Translations under genes and position numbers: made by a program
From: Comamonadaceae bacterium
GTDB lineage: Bacteria; Pseudomonadota; Gammaproteobacteria; Burkholderiales; Burkholderiaceae_C
DNA length: 7,051 bases
Assembly (NCBI GenBank): GCA_024642025.1
Contig: JAHEBY010000139.1
Span: 1-7,051, forward strand
Direction of reading: 5' to 3'
The notes under the pieces: model-generated
Told to the model about the DNA's origin: nothing
What the model saw: the letters and a program-made list of their open reading frames with translations, nothing else
The model's database searches: none
Shown: in pieces, positions 6,980 to 7,051 of the stretch
How the letters are laid out: every line of letters starts with the position of its first letter
How positions within the stretch are numbered: the stretch's first letter is position 1

Positions 6980-7001
6980 GGTTAAAGCTGTTGAATTAAC
7001 C
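6980..7001. promoter_or_regulatory. Candidate operator dyad GGTTAA-N10-TTAACC upstream of sucA
   Basis: GGTTAA (6980-6985) and TTAACC (6996-7001) form a perfect 6-bp inverted repeat with 10 nt between the arms. Half-site centres are 16 bp apart, though helical-face spacing was not modelled. It sits 40-61 bp upstream of the sucA ATG, in the most A/T-rich part of the upstream region. It could be a binding site for a dimeric regulator, or simply promoter DNA. No good -35/-10 pair was found in the 111 bases available. I do not recognise the motif as that of a named regulator. Confidence 0.25.
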
Positions 7002-7051
7002 TCCCGCGACACGGCTTGACCGGTTGGCGGATGCGACTGTGGCTGGGAAGG

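Noticed and set aside
7002..7051. Possible sigma-70 promoter for sucA or for a divergent gene (TTGAC on the plus strand near 7017)
   Set aside because: The TTGAC is on the wrong strand for sucA, and no suitable -10 at normal spacing is seen in either direction. The region is cut by the window edge.
1..7051. tRNA, rRNA, riboswitch, CRISPR array, insertion sequence or toxin-antitoxin genes
   Set aside because: Nothing of these kinds was recognised. All but about 320 bases are covered by the four core genes, and no gap exceeds 111 bases.

Overview
The window is a compact four-gene block read entirely from the minus strand. Its proteins point to a betaproteobacterium of the order Burkholderiales. 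Comamonadaceae (the Polaromonas/Rhodoferax/Acidovorax neighbourhood) is my best guess, from the protein style and the A/T-rich intergenic sequence ahead of the last gene. This placement is from memory of these families, not from a search.

In transcription order (right to left) the genes are: sucA/odhA (2-oxoglutarate dehydrogenase E1, 6940 to 4016); sucB/odhB (dihydrolipoamide succinyltransferase E2, 3960 to 2689); lpdA/odhL (dihydrolipoamide dehydrogenase E3, 2678 to 1251); and zapE (AFG1/ZapE-family P-loop ATPase, 1176 to 70). The first three encode all components of the 2-oxoglutarate dehydrogenase complex. E1 decarboxylates 2-oxoglutarate with thiamine diphosphate, E2 carries the succinyl group on a lipoyl-lysine and passes it to CoA, and E3 reoxidises the lipoyl arm with FAD and NAD+. 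Gaps are 55 bp (sucA-sucB), 10 bp (sucB-lpdA, with the ribosome-binding site overlapping the sucB stop codon) and 74 bp (lpdA-zapE). A single polycistronic mRNA for at least the three odh genes is therefore likely. The zapE gene lies in the same direction but behind a gap with its own structure and without a clear Shine-Dalgarno sequence.

Non-coding sequence is scarce. The 111 bases upstream of sucA (6941-7051) hold a strong Shine-Dalgarno sequence, a perfect 6-bp hairpin directly against it, and a GGTTAA/TTAACC dyad further upstream. I found no convincing sigma-70 promoter there, and it may lie partly beyond the window edge. The lpdA-zapE gap and the 69 bases after zapE each hold small inverted repeats, and the two share a short similar segment. 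No RNA gene, mobile element, CRISPR array or phage gene was seen.

This is core metabolism, and I see no sign of an undescribed system. The points worth a second look are small: a perfect 15-bp tandem duplication in the sucA N-terminus, the leader hairpin and dyad, the stop/SD overlap, and the repeat-like sequences flanking zapE.
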